Under the pieces are notes generated by a model. The model saw nothing but the letters and a program-made list of their open reading frames with translations, was not told the DNA's origin and ran no database searches. This document shows, in pieces, positions 22,019-31,237 of a stretch of DNA of 64,000 nucleotides. Each line of letters opens with the position of its first letter. Position 1 is the stretch's first letter. Source of the stretch: Candidatus Thiothrix putei (GTDB taxonomy: Bacteria > Pseudomonadota > Gammaproteobacteria > Thiotrichales > Thiotrichaceae); contig CP124756.1 in NCBI GenBank assembly GCA_029972225.1, forward strand, positions 2,586,001-2,650,000, in the 5' to 3' direction. The position numbers and the translations under genes are program-made.

Positions 22019-23412
22019 GTTATTTCAAACCTACCCAAATCTACCTATAGCTAACTAAAAGTAGTCATGGTGTTGAATTCCTGCTTCACGGGGGCTGGTT
22101 TCGTCTTCGGCTTGCGCCCAAGACCAGAGCCTTCCCCTCCACAGGCAGACACCGTGTAACTCACGGCGTATTTTTTCAAATTTTTGGCGGCATTTATGTC
22201 ACGGTCATGGACTGCACCGCAAATGGGGCAAGTCCATTCACGTACCGACAGTGGCAGCTTCTCCACTTTATGCCCACAGCCAGCAGCAGAACAGGTTTTG
22301 CTGGAGGCAAAAAACCGATCAGCCACCACGACCACCGCACCCCGCATTCCCGCCTTGTATTCCAGTTGACGGCGAAACTCGAAAAACCCCATATCACTGA
22401 TGGCACGGGATAAATGACGGTTTTTCACCATGCCCGACACGTTCAAATCTTCAATGCCGATGGTGTGAAAACGGCGGGTTAAATCCGTAGTGAGTTGGTG
22501 CAAACTGTCTTGGCGAATGTTGGCAATACGTGCGTGAAGTGTTGCCAGTTTTTGTTTTGCCTTGTGGCGGTTGGCACTGCCTTTGACCTTGCGGGACAGG
22601 CTGCGCGAGAGCCGTTTTAGGCGGGAAAGCAAGGCTTTATGCGGCTTCGCCCCAACCACTTTTTCCCTCGTTGATAGGGTTCCCAGTGCAGATACGCCCA
22701 AATCCACCCCTACCGTGCCTTGGTTTTTGGCAGGCGGGAGATGATGTTGGTCGGTATCCACGGTGATGCTGGCGAACCACTGGTCAGCGGTGCGGGAAAC
22801 CGTGGCAGAGAGAATTTTACCGGAAAAGCGTAACGTTTCCCGCATCCGTACTAACCCAAGGTTGGGAATGCGGATGCGGCAACCGTCAAGGCTGAACTGG
22901 TCGTTGGTGAGGGTGAAACTGTCGCGGCTTTTACCTTTCTTTTTGAATTGCGGGTACTGGGTGCGTCCCGCAAAGAAGTTTTTGAAGGCTACGCCGAGTT
23001 GGATAATTGCCATTTGCGGGGCATTTTTGGTGACTTCCAGCATCCAGGGGAATTGTTCGCGTTTGATGGCGTTCAATTGGCGGCGCAAGCGCATTTGGTT
23101 GGGTTTTGGCTGGGTGTTGTCTTCCTTCCATGCCGTGTATTGGGTTTGCCATTCCGCTAATGCCCAATTGTAGGCAAACCGCGCTGTACCTGCGGCTTTC
23201 GCCAAGTACGTCGCTTGCTTATGGTTGGGGTCAAGGCGGATTTTGTGGCTGATGATCATGGCAAACAGAATGCAGCACGGTGTGATAGTTGTCTAGTCAT
23301 CCGTGCTTTTGCTGCTATCTTTTACGGATAAACGGCACTACGCTTTTATAAACCTAACCAAAATGATAAAGCTTGAATAGATTTAGATAGATTTTATGGT
23401 AACTGTTTCAAA
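22019..23412 (-). mobile_element. TnpB-only element (IS200/IS605 superfamily, IS1341-like) in hsdR
   Basis: About 1.39 kb, with ends placed by reading hsdR back into frame, so uncertain by a few bases. No TnpA transposase is present. Both ends carry GTTTGAAA (left GTTTGAAACAG, right GGTTTGAAATAACG on the minus strand). There are no clear terminal inverted repeats and no obvious target duplication, as expected for this superfamily. Confidence 0.75.
22051..23259 (-). CDS. tnpB: TnpB RNA-guided endonuclease
   Basis: 402 residues, full length. An N-terminal helix-rich OB/REC region leads into a RuvC fold with three acidic positions: TVGVDLGVS (Asp near 186), TIGIEDLNVSGM (Glu near 270) and AVHDRDINAAKN (Asp near 352/354). 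A four-cysteine zinc ribbon (CSAAGC...CPIC) sits between RuvC II and III. TnpB proteins cut DNA under direction of an RNA read from the element's right end. All residues needed for cleavage are visible, so it may be active. Only about 30 nt lie between its stop and the element end. Confidence 0.92.
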   Translation of the reverse strand: MIISHKIRLDPNHKQATYLAKAAGTARFAYNWALAEWQTQYTAWKEDNTQPKPNQMRLRRQLNAIKREQFPWMLEVTKNAPQMAIIQLGVAFKNFFAGRTQYPQFKKKGKSRDSFTLTNDQFSLDGCRIRIPNLGLVRMRETLRFSGKILSATVSRTADQWFASITVDTDQHHLPPAKNQGTVGVDLGVSALGTLSTREKVVGAKPHKALLSRLKRLSRSLSRKVKGSANRHKAKQKLATLHARIANIRQDSLHQLTTDLTRRFHTIGIEDLNVSGMVKNRHLSRAISDMGFFEFRRQLEYKAGMRGAVVVVADRFFASSKTCSAAGCGHKVEKLPLSVREWTCPICGAVHDRDINAAKNLKKYAVSYTVSACGGEGSGLGRKPKTKPAPVKQEFNTMTTFS

Positions 23413-24744
23413 CCCCTTTCACCGCTTTATCCAAAAACATTGCCGACAACAACGGTTGGTCAAACCCGGTCTGGAATTTGTTAGCAACCACCAGAATGCG
23501 GTAATCATCCTGCTCAAACACCTCTTCAATCACGCGCCCATCGTACAAGGTGTCCAATTGATTGACTTTGATCTCTTCGATGCTTTGATTGGTTTTAGGG
23601 TCGGTGTAACCGCTGAAGGCAAACAGCACCTTATACGGCAAATCCTTTTCCGCCAAAATCGTTTGCAACGTCTGGAAATATTTGTAGCCCGCCGGACGTG
23701 ACGACGCGACCACCATTGCCTTGCCTCGCCCTTGAATCGACGCGGCTACCTGTTCCTGAAACAGTTTGACGATCACCTCAGACTTGTACTGGATCAAGTC
23801 ATCATCGCTGAACGCCAGATCACGCAAGGCTTTAGCAACCAACACCCGCCGAAAATTCCTTGTCTGGCAACGCCTTGCTTGATTGCAGGTGGTAGAGCGT
23901 TTTGTACGACACAATGTGTTGCACCACATCCAGAATATAGCCTTCCTGAATGGCTTCTTCTTCGCTGTAAATGTCGATGGGTTCACCGAAAAACGCCACG
24001 GTTTTGGGTGTTGGCGTTGCGGTGAATGCCACGCACACTTGATTGCTGATATTCAGCTTTTCCAAGGTGGCGGCTACGGCATCGCTATTGGGCGTTTCGT
24101 CTTCCTCTTCTTCGTATTCACCTTCAGCCGTGAATACCTTGCGCATTTTTAAAGCCATTTTGCCGTCTTGCGATCGGTGCGCTTCGTCAATCAGGAAGGC
24201 GATATGCCGCGATTTGAGTGCTTCACTTTGCTGGATTTTGTCTTGTATGTAGCCGAATTTCTGGATGGTGGAGACGATAATATCGCGGTCTTTTGCCAGA
24301 AAATCGGCAAGTTGGCTGGAACGCTCGGCAAAATGCACTTTGCTTTTCAGATGCGTGAAACGCTCAAGATCATCGCGGATATTCTTATCCAGACTTTTGC
24401 GGTCTGTCAGGATAATGATGTTGTCGAATACCTTGCGGTTGTCGGTGGTGTACAAGCTGTCCAACTGATCCGCCATCCACGCCATCGTTAGCGTTTTGCC
24501 CGACCCCGCCGAGTGATTGACCAGATATTTCAGCCCCAAACGGTGATGCTGATTGGCGTGTAGACGTACCCGTTCTGCCAGTTGACGGCTGGCACGTAGC
24601 TGGTGATAACGCGGGAAAATGCTAAACGCGAGTTCAGTCAGCACCTCACCTGTTGCAGTGATTTCCTGTTTGGCGGGTGCATAGACAAGGAAATGTTCCA
24701 GATAACGAGCGATCGTGTCTTTGGCAAACGCATCGCGGTACAGA

Positions 24745-26168
24745 GGGTGTGAACAAAAGTGCGGTGTCCTGTAGACTAAGATGGCATCCCCTAAAACCAG
24801 AGAAAAAGGACTTTCCCATGTTGACAGTTAGCTCCCGCGACCAAAAACTTTTAGAAGCCTTGAACCGCAACCCCGCATTAAAAGCTCGGATGGAAGGGCT
24901 AATCGAGGTGGTTGAAAATGCCGGTGATGACATTATCAAAGCAGCAGACGCCGAACAGCGGGTGATAGAAGAACTGCGCCAAATGGGAAATGATGCGATC
25001 ACTGCATGGGCAAACAAACGTGTAGAAAAATGCACAGCCCCAGCCTGTGAAGAAGGCATTGGGAAGTATGTAAAGAGTGGAAAAAAAACTGTCATTGGCA
25101 CACGACCTACGGAAAAATCCACATAAGCGAACCGGTCTACCGGATTCCCGGCAAGCGTGTCCGCCCCTTTAGCCAGAGTGCCGAGGTTGTTTGCCGAGGC
25201 TGTTCGCTCCCGCTGCAACGGGCGGTGACGGACTTTGGGGCGGACTGTTCATTTGCTCAAGTGCCTGATAAATTAGAAGAACATTACGGGATACGGCTGG
25301 CATCCAGCAGCATCCGACACATCACCGAAGGTCACGCCAAACGCATCCATGAATCCCAAGTGTTGATAAAAGACTATCCAAGCACGTTGGGAAAAGCCTA
25401 TGTCATTGCCGAAATGGACGGCAGCATGATCCCCATCGTCGAGATTGACGAAACAGCCCCCGACAAGCGCAAAGGCAAAAAGGAAAGCTGGAAAGAAGCC
25501 CGCCTGTGTCTTGCCCACGCCAAAGGCAGTGCTACGCCAACGTTTGGCGCAATATTCGGTGGCACGGTAGAAGATGCTGGAAAAATCTTATTCGACACCG
25601 CCTGCCGTGCTGGATTTGGAAAAAGCACGTTCCTCCATGCGGTGGGTGATGGGGCAAGCTGGATCAACCGTCAAGTGGATGAACAATTTGGCACACAAGG
25701 ACATTACCTGATTGATTTTTATCATGTTTGTGAATACCTATCAGCAGCATCCGCAAGCTGTTCATGCCTCAAGGACAAGGATAAATGGTTTGCCAAACAG
25801 AAAAAAGCCCTACAGGATGGTCAAGCTCAAGCGGTCATCGACACACTGAAACCTTTCCTCGAAGCAGAAACGGTAGAAGACAGTAACGCCCCAGTACGAG
25901 CTTGTCACCGTTACCTGAGCAACCGCATTGAGCAACTGGATTACCCGACAGCAAAATCCCTCGGATTGCCCGTGGGGTCGGGCGAAATAGAAAGTGCACA
26001 CCGTTACATCATCCAGCAACGCTTAAAAAAATCGGGGGCATGGTGGAAAAGTGATAATGCGGCGGATATGTTGGCGTTGAGGGTCATGCGGGGAAACCAG
26101 CAATGGAAGCATTATTGGCGAAACACCGCTGAGGCGGCATGAGGTTTACCGCACTTTTGTTCACACCC
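24745..26168 (+). mobile_element. ISKra4-family insertion sequence in hsdR
   Basis: 1424 bp with perfect 21-bp terminal inverted repeats beginning GGGTGTGAACAAAAGTGCGG. It is flanked by a 9-bp direct repeat CGGTACAGA (24736-24744 and 26169-26177). Perfect ends and duplication suggest recent insertion. Confidence 0.93.
24818..26142 (+). CDS. ISKra4-family transposase, two frames joined at A8
   Basis: The first frame (24818-25126) starts MLTVSSRDQKLLEALNRNPA. The second continues past the run of eight A at 25081-25088 and ends at 26142. A -1 slip at AAAAAAAAC gives KYVKSGKK-NCHWHTTYGKIHIS, the expected zinc-knuckle and strand region of ISKra4 proteins. Catalytic acidic positions are visible in VIAEMDGSMIP, HAVGDGASWIN and GLPVGSGEIESAHRYI. 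The product is about 440 residues when joined. Such A-runs are used for programmed frameshifting in insertion sequences. Confidence 0.85.
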
Positions 26169-26989
26169 CGGTACAGATGCTCAATCGGGTATTCGCCGTG
26201 GGTTTGCGCCGTGTTGGTCAGTTGCGCATTGAACCAGCGGAAATGCTTGTCAGAACGGGGATCAGTAGCAACTTTCACTTGGGTATCGCTGGCAGCCACG
26301 TACAGAAACGGTAGTCGATACAGGCTATTGTTCAAATCGCGGGTCAAGAAACTGCTGTGAATCGCATCATCGACGAATTGCCCTTCATCCTCGTGCTTGA
26401 GTTCCACCACAATGATTGGCAAGCCATTCAGCCACAGCACCAGATCGACGCGCTCATCATTGTTGGGATTGTAACGGTATTCTTTTTTGTAGCTAAAACG
26501 GTTGTGCCGGTAATGCTGGTGTTGCAATTCGCTGGTGGCAGAACGCGGCTTGGGTTTGTACAGCTCGAATTTAACACCCCTGACCTGTAAACCTTCACGC
26601 ATGATCAACCACAATGGCTTGGCTTTAGCGCAGGCTTGTTTGAGGGTTCGGATAATTTCGTCGTCGGTTTTCAGACCAAAAACAGCGTGCAATTCCGCGC
26701 AACGATCGGGCTGGGTGGCTTGGATGAATGCCAACAGGTGTGATTCGATAATATGGAAATCTTGCGGGGGCAACTCCGCTTTCGTCAGGGCGTGATAGCC
26801 GTGCTCGCGTTTCAAAAAGGCGCAAATATGATTTTGAAACAGCGTTTCTTTGTTGCTCGGCATTGCCCATCCCCATAGTCACTTCTTATCGACAATAACG
26901 AGGACGGGATAAAAAGACAACCGTTCATCGGGATATTAGCCATTATTCCAAATATTTTTCAGAACGTCTTCACTCAAGCAAACGCAAAG

Positions 26990-27021
26990 TGATAGCATTG
27001 ATAGCATATATCTAATATCTA
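26990..27021 (+). promoter_or_regulatory. Tandem-repeat operator upstream of the FitA-like antitoxin
   Basis: Two exact tandem 9-mers (TGATAGCAT, 26990-26998 and 26999-27007) are followed directly by two exact tandem 7-mers (ATATCTA, 27008-27014 and 27015-27021), 16 nt before the antitoxin start. Ribbon-helix-helix antitoxins bind such repeats to repress their own operon; the assignment is inferred from location. Confidence 0.5.
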
Positions 27022-27037
27022 ACTGGAGCGTTAAACG

Positions 27038-27274
27038 ATGACAAACTTAATCGTCCGCAAACTTGAACCTGAAATTGTCGAGGCACTCAAGCAACGTGCT
27101 GCCCGTAACGGCAGAAGTGCTGAGATGGAACACCGCGCTATCTTGCGTGAAGTGCTGCTGGTGCTAAAAAAGCGCAGTCTCGCTGAAGTATTGGCGGCTA
27201 TGCCAAATGTGGGAACGGATGCCGACTTTGAACGCATTCAAGGTAAGCAGCAGGTTGCCGATGTATTTGCTTGA
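27038..27274 (+). CDS. FitA-like ribbon-helix-helix antitoxin
   Basis: 78 residues. The N-terminus MTNLIVRKLEPEIVEALKQR and RNGRSAEMEHRAILREVL is the FitA/Arc-type beta-strand plus two helices used to bind DNA, and the C-terminal tail wraps the partner toxin. GGAG precedes the ATG at a suitable distance. It overlaps the PIN toxin by 14 nt, typical of VapBC/FitAB modules. Confidence 0.85.
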   Translation: MTNLIVRKLEPEIVEALKQRAARNGRSAEMEHRAILREVLLVLKKRSLAEVLAAMPNVGTDADFERIQGKQQVADVFA

Positions 27275-27677
27275 TACCAATGTCATCAGCGAAATCCGTA
27301 AAGGGTCACGCGCCAATCCGGGTGTGCAAGCTTTTTTTCAGCGCGTCATCAGCAACGGCGACAAGCTCTTTCTTTCTGCGGTGACTATTGGGGAATTACG
27401 TCGTGGGATTGAACTGATCCGTTACCGTAACGATCATGCGCAGGCGCACCAACTGGAACAATGGTTAGAGCAAATTCTAACCGACTACCAAGACTATATC
27501 ATCGGGCTGGATGCTGATGCCGCACAACTGTGGGGTCGATTGCGTGTCCCCCACCATGAACATGAGTTAGATAAGCTGATTGCGGCAAGCGCATTGCTCT
27601 ATGATTTAACAGTAGTAACACGCAATGTGGATGACTTCGCGGGGACAGGCGTTAAGCTGCTGAACCCGTTTACTTGA
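27261..27677 (+). CDS. PIN-domain toxin (VapC/FitB family)
   Basis: 138 residues from the ATG at 27261 (MYLLDTNVISEIRKG), chosen because the family begins with this strand; an upstream in-frame extension exists but duplicates antitoxin sequence. The four acidic PIN positions are visible: LLDTNVIS, GELRRGIE, ELDKLIAASA and TRNVDDF. It is a predicted Mg-dependent RNase silenced by the upstream antitoxin. Confidence 0.88.
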   Translation: MYLLDTNVISEIRKGSRANPGVQAFFQRVISNGDKLFLSAVTIGELRRGIELIRYRNDHAQAHQLEQWLEQILTDYQDYIIGLDADAAQLWGRLRVPHHEHELDKLIAASALLYDLTVVTRNVDDFAGTGVKLLNPFT

Positions 27678-27690
27678 GTACGTGACCTGC

Positions 27691-28107
27691 CTAATCCCAA
27701 GGATTTATCAGTAATACCCCCGTCGGCGAGAAATCATCAACGTTGCGTGTCATGACCCGTAAACCGTAACGAATCGCAGTGGCGGCGATCAAGCCATCCG
27801 CTGCCGCAACTATTTTGCCAGCCTGTTGTGCTTTGGCGGTGATGTCGCCCCACACGCGCACGGTTTCCAAATCGACAGGTAAAATGCGTTCGCCATACTG
27901 TTGTTCTAGGGTTTCCAACCAATCACGCAAGGCACGTTTACGCTTGCTTTCATCCAACAAGGCAATGCCTTTGGCAATTTCGCCGAGGGTAATCACACTG
28001 ACGAAAAGATCGGAATCATCCAGCATTTCTACCGCTGACTTTACTTGTGCAGGGCAATCTTGCTTGCGTAATTCGGATAAAACGCAGGTATCCAGCAATA
28101 CTCTCAC
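27691..28107 (-). CDS. Second PIN-domain toxin (VapC-like)
   Basis: 138 residues with LLDTCVLSELRK, GEIAKGIALL, AAADGLIAATA and TRNVDDFSPTG, the four PIN acidic blocks. It overlaps its antitoxin by 4 nt. The C-terminal TRNVDDF..TGV.L.NP signature is shared with the convergent toxin at 27261-27677, so the two toxins are related, but their antitoxins come from different families. Only 13 nt separate the two stop codons. Confidence 0.88.
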   Translation of the reverse strand: MRVLLDTCVLSELRKQDCPAQVKSAVEMLDDSDLFVSVITLGEIAKGIALLDESKRKRALRDWLETLEQQYGERILPVDLETVRVWGDITAKAQQAGKIVAAADGLIAATAIRYGLRVMTRNVDDFSPTGVLLINPWD

Positions 28108-28349
28108 AGCTCTACCTCACGCATGGGAGACTTGTCGCGGGATAAGTCCAGCCCTTCCAGACTCGGCGTGTGATCCAACAGAAAACGTTTGAAGCTGGCA
28201 CGTTTACCTGTCAAACGTTGATAATCTGCCAATGACAACACCACGACCGCATCATTACGGCGGGAAACTTGTTGCGGTCCTTCACACAAAGCGCGGTTAA
28301 CCACTTCGCTAAACCTATTTTTGGCATCTGCCAAGCGCCATTGCATCAT
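28104..28349 (-). CDS. Phd/YefM-type antitoxin
   Basis: 81 residues from the ATG at 28349, with a GGTGAAG ribosome-binding site. MMQWRLADAKNRFSEVVNRA followed by PQQVSRRNDAVVVLSLADYQRL is the Phd/YefM DNA-binding fold; the C-terminal half (LLDHTPSLEGLDLSRD) would neutralise the PIN toxin. Pairing of a Phd-type antitoxin with a PIN toxin is well known. Confidence 0.87.
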   Translation of the reverse strand: MMQWRLADAKNRFSEVVNRALCEGPQQVSRRNDAVVVLSLADYQRLTGKRASFKRFLLDHTPSLEGLDLSRDKSPMREVEL

Positions 28350-28367
28350 ATTCTTCACCTCATATTA

Positions 28368-28386
28368 TCTAGCCAATCTAGCTAGA
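28368..28386 (-). promoter_or_regulatory. Palindromic operator upstream of the Phd-type antitoxin
   Basis: TCTAGC occurs at 28368-28373 and 28377-28382, the second within the perfect palindrome TCTAGCTAGA (28377-28386), 19 nt upstream of the start. It is a plausible autoregulatory site. Confidence 0.45.
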
Positions 28387-28411
28387 ATTATCTGCTTGCG
28401 GTGAGAACAGG

Positions 28412-28576
28412 TCAAGCAAAAAACGTTGGCGTCAAGCCCAATGCCTGCAATACCGCCAGATCGCGCTCAACTGTGTCGATCACCGGGTCAATCAGTACGC
28501 ACTCGCCCGACTGTTCACAAGCCAGCAGGTAGGTGTAAGTGCTGGAGTCTTGCTCAAAAAGCTGTCTGAAAATCAT
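28412..28576 (-). pseudogene. Truncated persulfide dioxygenase (ETHE1-like) remnant
   Basis: 54 codons starting MIFRQLFEQDSSTYTYLL and continuing ECVLIDPVIDTVERDLAVLQ, the first strands of ETHE1-type sulfur (persulfide) dioxygenases, a metallo-beta-lactamase fold. The frame stops at LGLTPTFFA, where intact enzymes continue to the HxHxDH metal site. All metal ligands are therefore missing. The break abuts the toxin-antitoxin region, which may have replaced the rest. Confidence 0.75.
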
Positions 28577-28738
28577 CTTGCTTCTCCTCGCAATGTTGAA
28601 ACATACCGCTAGCAGTATAGACGACACCGCGTCATGCACAAAATCGCCCCATCTACCAAGCAATATCTTCGCGTAACACCGAAGGCGCCGCCGCTGGCAA
28701 ACGGCGGAAACCTTGTGCTTCACACGCTCAGTGGTGGC

Positions 28739-30541
28739 TTATAGCTTGGTGAGACTGGAGGCTTTCAAACTCACATTATCACTGGTGATGCTGGTGCTTT
28801 TATCCAAGAAACTATCCAGCGGGTAGCCCAGTGTAGTGTCATACGCCGTTTTGACGATGGCGTACTTGCTGTTGATGGCGGTTTCGATTTGCGTGAACAA
28901 CTGTTCAATAGTTTTGCCTTTGGCTTTCAAATCACGTGCAGACAACTTTTCATTGGTTGCCAGATTCACACCTTCGGTCAAGACACCTGCTTTCACCGTC
29001 AGTTTTAAACGCAATGCCGAACTCGTGCCGGTTTTCTGCTCCAATACATAAGTGTAATTCAATAAATTTTGCGTACGCCACAGGTCACGGTTTTTCTTCA
29101 AATCACTCAGCAAGACGGCGTAAGGGTCAACAGGTGCGGTGAAATTGGTAGCTGCTTGCACAGCGGCGGTGGCATCCAACAAACCTGTCCCGCAACTCGC
29201 GCAAGGTTGCGGGAAAGCACGTGCACTTGATTTCAGCAGATTTTCCACTTGATCCGGTGTCAGGCTGGGATTGGCAGCTAACATCAACGCCACCACGCCT
29301 GACACATGCGGCGTTGCCATGCTCGTGCCTTGGTAATATTTATAAGTATCGGCAAGCGCCGTTTGCGTCCCCGTATTCAGGGTAGACACAATACCGTCTG
29401 CTGCCCCCGTATTCATCGAACCGCCCGGTGCGGCTAAATCGACAACAGTGCCATAGTTGGAATAGTAAGCACGCCCGCCATTTCTGCCGGTTGCTGCCAC
29501 GGTCACAACGCCTGCACAGTTGGCGGGTGAAAATTGACTGGCATCGGTATTGCTATTTCCCGCTGCCACCACGACAACGGCATTTTTACCACGCGCTGTA
29601 TTGATGGCATTTTGCATGGTTGAACCGCACGCGGATGCGCCGCCCAAGCTCAAGTTAATAACACGAGCGGGATTCGGATTCGCTGGCGCCCCGGATACCG
29701 TGCCGCCTGCTGCCCAAATAACCCCCGCCGCAATGTCGGAGGTATAGCCGCCGCACTTGCCCAATACCCGCACGGGCAAGGCTTTGGCAGCATAAGCGAC
29801 CCCAGCAATACCTTCGGCGTTATTCCCAGCGGCAGCAATCGTGCCAGCTACATGCGTACCGTGCCAACTGCTATTGATATTGGTGGTACTGCCGCATTCA
29901 CCAGCTAACACGTAGTCACCCACATCCGTCGCATCACTGTCGCGCCCGTTACCGTCATTAGCCACAGCAGCATCGGCAATCATGTCATAGCCCGCCAATA
30001 GATTCGGCAATAAATCCACATGCGGCAAGACACCCGTATCGACAACAGCCACAACGCTACCCTGACCAGCGGTGTAACCCCATGCCTGATCGGCACGAAT
30101 ACCACTAATGGCATCCAACAATGACCATTGATAGCTCAGGTAAGAATCGTTTGGTGTGACCGGTGCTGACACTTCCATGCGGTTCATGATGAAATCCGGT
30201 TCGACGTATTCCACTTCTGGCAATTGCTTCAACCAAACCGATAACTTATCCCAATCGGCTTTCTTTTTGCGCTTCTCGAAACGAAACACAGCGGCGTTAT
30301 CGTGTGTGGTTTTGGTGTAAGCAAATTTTTCGCCTTTTTCAGTACGCAGACGTGACAGCACTTTATCAGCCGCAGTAGTACCCACATTGTCGCGGAAACG
30401 AATAATGAGTTGATCGGTATCGGGTGCAGAAGCAGCATTGGATATTTTATCAGGCGCGTTAGCGAACACGGTTGGGGAAGAGACACTGGCAGATACCGCC
30501 AATACTAGGGCACAGACACGCAGATGTTTAGGAGTTAACAT
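28739..30541 (-). CDS. Secreted subtilisin-like serine protease (S8)
   Basis: 600 residues. Signal peptide (1 to about 28, ending VFA/NA), an inhibitor-I9-like propeptide (about 41-120, LIIRFRDNVG...VEYVEPDF), then a peptidase S8 domain. The triad is Asp in VAVVDTGV (near 168), His in SSWHGTHVAGT (near 227) and Ser in GTSMATPHVSG (near 407), with oxyanion Asn in VVVAAGNSN. A C-terminal region of about 150 residues after the catalytic domain has no recognised fold. It is likely exported and autoprocessed. No cognate inhibitor is adjacent; notably, a predicted graspetide locus, a class that often inhibits serine proteases, lies 3 kb away. Confidence 0.93.
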   Translation of the reverse strand: MLTPKHLRVCALVLAVSASVSSPTVFANAPDKISNAASAPDTDQLIIRFRDNVGTTAADKVLSRLRTEKGEKFAYTKTTHDNAAVFRFEKRKKKADWDKLSVWLKQLPEVEYVEPDFIMNRMEVSAPVTPNDSYLSYQWSLLDAISGIRADQAWGYTAGQGSVVAVVDTGVLPHVDLLPNLLAGYDMIADAAVANDGNGRDSDATDVGDYVLAGECGSTTNINSSWHGTHVAGTIAAAGNNAEGIAGVAYAAKALPVRVLGKCGGYTSDIAAGVIWAAGGTVSGAPANPNPARVINLSLGGASACGSTMQNAINTARGKNAVVVVAAGNSNTDASQFSPANCAGVVTVAATGRNGGRAYYSNYGTVVDLAAPGGSMNTGAADGIVSTLNTGTQTALADTYKYYQGTSMATPHVSGVVALMLAANPSLTPDQVENLLKSSARAFPQPCASCGTGLLDATAAVQAATNFTAPVDPYAVLLSDLKKNRDLWRTQNLLNYTYVLEQKTGTSSALRLKLTVKAGVLTEGVNLATNEKLSARDLKAKGKTIEQLFTQIETAINSKYAIVKTAYDTTLGYPLDSFLDKSTSITSDNVSLKASSLTKL

Positions 30542-30662
30542 CGAAGACTCTCTCGCATTATTATGATGCCCTATTTACTTATAGTTTTTTTATATTTATG
30601 GCTGGATAATGCCAGAAAGCTGACGAAGTGCAACCCCCAACTGATAAAGGGTAGTTAGTCGT

Positions 30663-31160
30663 TCAGGAATGTGCGCTAGGGTTCTTGCCCAGTAGTAAGT
30701 ACTCATCAATTGGAGTATAGCGAGTAGCTGCATTGATGAGGGAATTCGCTGTCAAACCGGGTACGCCATACACTTCGGTTTCCACACCGTAACGCTGGCT
30801 TGCACGATTTAACAGCATATCGAAATCGCCATCACCGGAAGCCAACACAATAATGTCAGTATGGGCGGCGGCTTCGATCACATCCAGCGTAATACCCACG
30901 TCCCAATCGCCTTTAGCAGAACCGTCGCTACGCTGGATATAGGGTTTGAGTTTCACCTCAAAACCAATCGCCCGCAGGATATTTTGGAACTGCATCTGCT
31001 TTTCATCACCGCGCCCGATAGCGTAAGCCCTGGCTTGCACCACTTCACGCCCATTGGTAGCTTGCGCCCAAAAGCGGTTGTAATCAAAACTGCGCCCGTA
31101 GGCAGAGCGCGTGGTGTAGTAGATGTTTTGTACATCGACAAACAAACTGACTTTTTTCAT
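30663..31160 (-). CDS. NYN-domain (LabA/DUF88-like) putative RNase
   Basis: 165 residues. The PIN-like NYN fold has acidic residues in SLFVDVQNIYY, GDWDVGITLDV and LASGDGDFDMLL. Family members are Mg-dependent RNases. It is a single-domain, cytoplasmic protein with no obvious operon partner. The helical-repeat protein gene lies 77 nt upstream on the same strand. Confidence 0.88.
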   Translation of the reverse strand: MKKVSLFVDVQNIYYTTRSAYGRSFDYNRFWAQATNGREVVQARAYAIGRGDEKQMQFQNILRAIGFEVKLKPYIQRSDGSAKGDWDVGITLDVIEAAAHTDIIVLASGDGDFDMLLNRASQRYGVETEVYGVPGLTANSLINAATRYTPIDEYLLLGKNPSAHS

Positions 31161-31237
31161 TATTCCTTTTCTGCACTCTCTCCCCTTGAGAGACGATCCT
31201 GCAAGGGGATGAGTATGGGAAGTGAGAGGACAGCCCC

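Larger units (their letters stand above)
21442..26863 (-). pseudogene. hsdR: Type I restriction endonuclease subunit R (HsdR), split by two mobile elements and a frameshift
   Basis: Three pieces of one gene. N-terminal: 26863-26169, the nuclease domain with RVDLVLWLNGLPIIVVELK (PD-ExK type). Middle: 24744-23413, helicase motor with NHSAGSGKTLTMAW (Walker A) and LIDEAHRSQ. C-terminal: 22018-21442, starting VNAIQTVSRLNRKR and the helical domain. An ISKra4-type element separates the first two, and a TnpB element separates the last two at the codon series DKAVKG / VNAIQT. A third lesion, one extra T in a run near 23852-23855, shifts the frame (DKEFSAGVGC then stop, versus EFRRVLVAKALRDLAF). No hsdM or hsdS is present nearby, so this is an orphan relic of a restriction system. 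Confidence 0.9.

Noticed and set aside
21442..26863. Working type I restriction system
   Set aside because: hsdR is cut by two elements and frameshifted, and no hsdM or hsdS is present.
28577..28723. N-terminal extension of the persulfide dioxygenase remnant
   Set aside because: The extra codons upstream of the ATG at 28576 do not resemble the family, which starts at MIFRQLFEQ.
31182..31208. CCCCTTG/CAAGGGG hairpin between the repeat-protein and NYN genes as a terminator or REP
   Set aside because: Only 7 bp with no T-run, and not clearly similar to the lpdA repeat.
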